DNA of 64,000 bases, taken from Bremerella sp. P1. GTDB taxonomy: Bacteria > Planctomycetota > Planctomycetia > Pirellulales > Pirellulaceae. This document shows positions 63,145-64,000 of this stretch, one piece after another. Numbering within the stretch: the stretch's first letter is position 1; each line of letters begins with the position of its first letter. Where the stretch lies: NCBI RefSeq assembly GCF_028748185.1, contig NZ_CP118164.1, positions 5,791,814 to 5,855,813 of the forward strand, read 5' to 3'. The notes below the pieces were generated by a model. The model ran no database searches. It had not been told where the DNA came from and worked only from the letters and a program-made list of their open reading frames with translations. The position numbers were made by a program, and so were the translations under genes.

Positions 63145-64000
63145 TTACTTGTAAGGAAACCGAAGAACACGGTTGTTGTAGCTGTCGGCGATATAGAGCC
63201 AGCCATCCTTCACCCTTACGCCGTGGGGTCGCGCTAGTTGTGATCTCAATGGATCATCCGTGAGGGCAGACCCTTGTTTCTCAGGAGTTCCCGCCAGTAA
63301 TTCAAGCAATCCGGTCTCTGGATTGTAGCGGCGAATCACGTGATTCTCTGTATCTGCGATGATCACGCGACCCTTCGGGTCAAGCGCCAGATGTTTCGGG
63401 CCGTTCAGCGTCGCCTCGATCGCTCGACCACCGTCTCCGGAATAGCCTTTCTTTCCGGACGCATTCACTACGGTACGGATGTGCCCCTTCGCATCCACCA
63501 CGGCAAGTGAGTGCCCGTTTCGCGAGAGGATGTAGACATTGCCCTTGCGATCGGCCAACACGGCTCGTGGGTCCTTGAGCGAGGACTGGTTTGCCAGCGC
63601 GCCTTCCTCAGGTGTGGCGTTCTCGCCATTGCCGGCAAAGGTGTCGATTCGACCTGTTTCCATGTCCACGACACGGATTCGACGGTTTGCCAGATCGACC
63701 AGATACAAGCATTTGAAATCCGGACCGAAGGAGATCGAGAAGATGCCGCCCAATTTGGCCTCGACCGCCGGACCACCGTCGCCAGAAAAGCCTTTCACGC
63801 CAGTTCCCGCGACTGTCGAGAGTTGGCCTGTCGCCATGTCCAGTTTACGCACACGGTAGTTGTGGGTATCGGCAATGTACAGGCTTCCTTTCAGTCCGAG
63901 CACGATGTCATGCATCTCTGTGAATGTGGCCTTCAGCGGATCCGCCTCTTCCCGTGCACGTTCGGGGCCTTTTTTTATCTCTGTGCCAGGAGCGCCTGCG
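63145..64000 (-). CDS. NHL-repeat beta-propeller protein, 5' end outside window
   Basis: The frame continues open to the right edge, giving 284 visible residues without a start. NHL-type blades repeat: LYIADTHNYRVRKLDMATGQ, GVKGFSGDGGPAVEAKLGGI, LYLVDLANRRIRVVDMETGR, YSGDGGRAIEATLNGPKHLA and VIIADTENHVIRRYNPETG. The SGDGGPA motif is typical of secreted planctomycete and acidobacterial propellers, where the N-terminus often carries a cytochrome or other catalytic domain, which would lie outside this window. Confidence 0.85.
   Translation of the reverse strand, partial: AGAPGTEIKKGPERAREEADPLKATFTEMHDIVLGLKGSLYIADTHNYRVRKLDMATGQLSTVAGTGVKGFSGDGGPAVEAKLGGIFSISFGPDFKCLYLVDLANRRIRVVDMETGRIDTFAGNGENATPEEGALANQSSLKDPRAVLADRKGNVYILSRNGHSLAVVDAKGHIRTVVNASGKKGYSGDGGRAIEATLNGPKHLALDPKGRVIIADTENHVIRRYNPETGLLELLAGTPEKQGSALTDDPLRSQLARPHGVRVKDGWLYIADSYNNRVLRFPYK

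Overview
The window looks like a chromosome segment of a marine planctomycete of the Pirellulales type (Blastopirellula/Bremerella/Rhodopirellula-like). The signs are paralogues of families largely confined to that phylum: a DUF1587/1592/1588-type cytochrome gene next to a Tat-exported DUF1552 gene, a DUF1501 fragment, a PVC-type heme/HEAT protein, short ECF sigma genes, and a giant secreted protein with the N-terminal LEERRMLA signature. No rRNA, complete tRNA or CRISPR array is visible.

Layout. 1-9.1 kb: a partial gene, a winged-helix regulator, and a divergent five-gene operon made of a DabB/DabA-type inorganic-carbon pump, CysD, CysN with a C-terminal APS-kinase-like domain that has lost its P-loop, and a small protein that aligns by eye with beta-carbonic anhydrase but has lost two of three zinc ligands. 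9.3-14.2 kb: DUF1592-type cytochrome, DUF1552 protein and WD40 protein, tightly spaced. 14.2-28.7 kb: an alginate-export-type porin, an AraC regulator, and a run of oxidoreductases and hydrolases (isochorismatase-type, YtcJ-like amidohydrolase, nitroreductase, CRP-TrxR fusion, patatin), an MFS exporter split by one in-frame TGA, and a three-gene reverse-strand cluster (FAD amine oxidase-like, DUF427, PQQ-type propeller).

28.9-31.2 kb is a mobile-element scar: an IS end, a degenerate 3' part of a tRNA-fMet, a strong terminator, a structured repeat, an ECF sigma gene, and a frameshifted kinase N-terminus fused to a phage terminase fragment. 31.5-39.6 kb is a GC-richer copper/silver efflux island (TolC-like lipoprotein, Cys-rich exported protein, Cys/His lipoprotein, CusB with two metal-binding modules plus a DUF3347-like tail, CusA), followed by a diheme cytochrome and a DUF3147 membrane protein. 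42.0-50.0 kb is one gene of about 2,660 codons for a secreted PKD/Calx-beta/dockerin protein carrying a C9 homopolymer.

50.5-53.8 kb is a second scar: another copy of the terminator plus structured repeat, an ECF sigma gene cut by an intact IS3-family element with a GGGAAAC frameshift heptamer, a DUF1501 3' fragment, and an inverted solo IS end. 53.9-64 kb holds secreted catabolic-type genes: transglutaminase-like protein, beta-helix/SGNH fusion, PVC-type heme/HEAT protein, SGNH hydrolase and an NHL propeller that runs off the right edge.

The two points that seem least explained are (i) the dab-cys operon with two apparent pseudo-enzymes, and (ii) a structured repeat present twice in near-complete form and once in diverged form, all in the same orientation. 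Two copies lead into ECF sigma genes, and the three lie at the edges of the efflux island and the giant adhesin. Family names are from recognition of motifs by eye; no database search was run.
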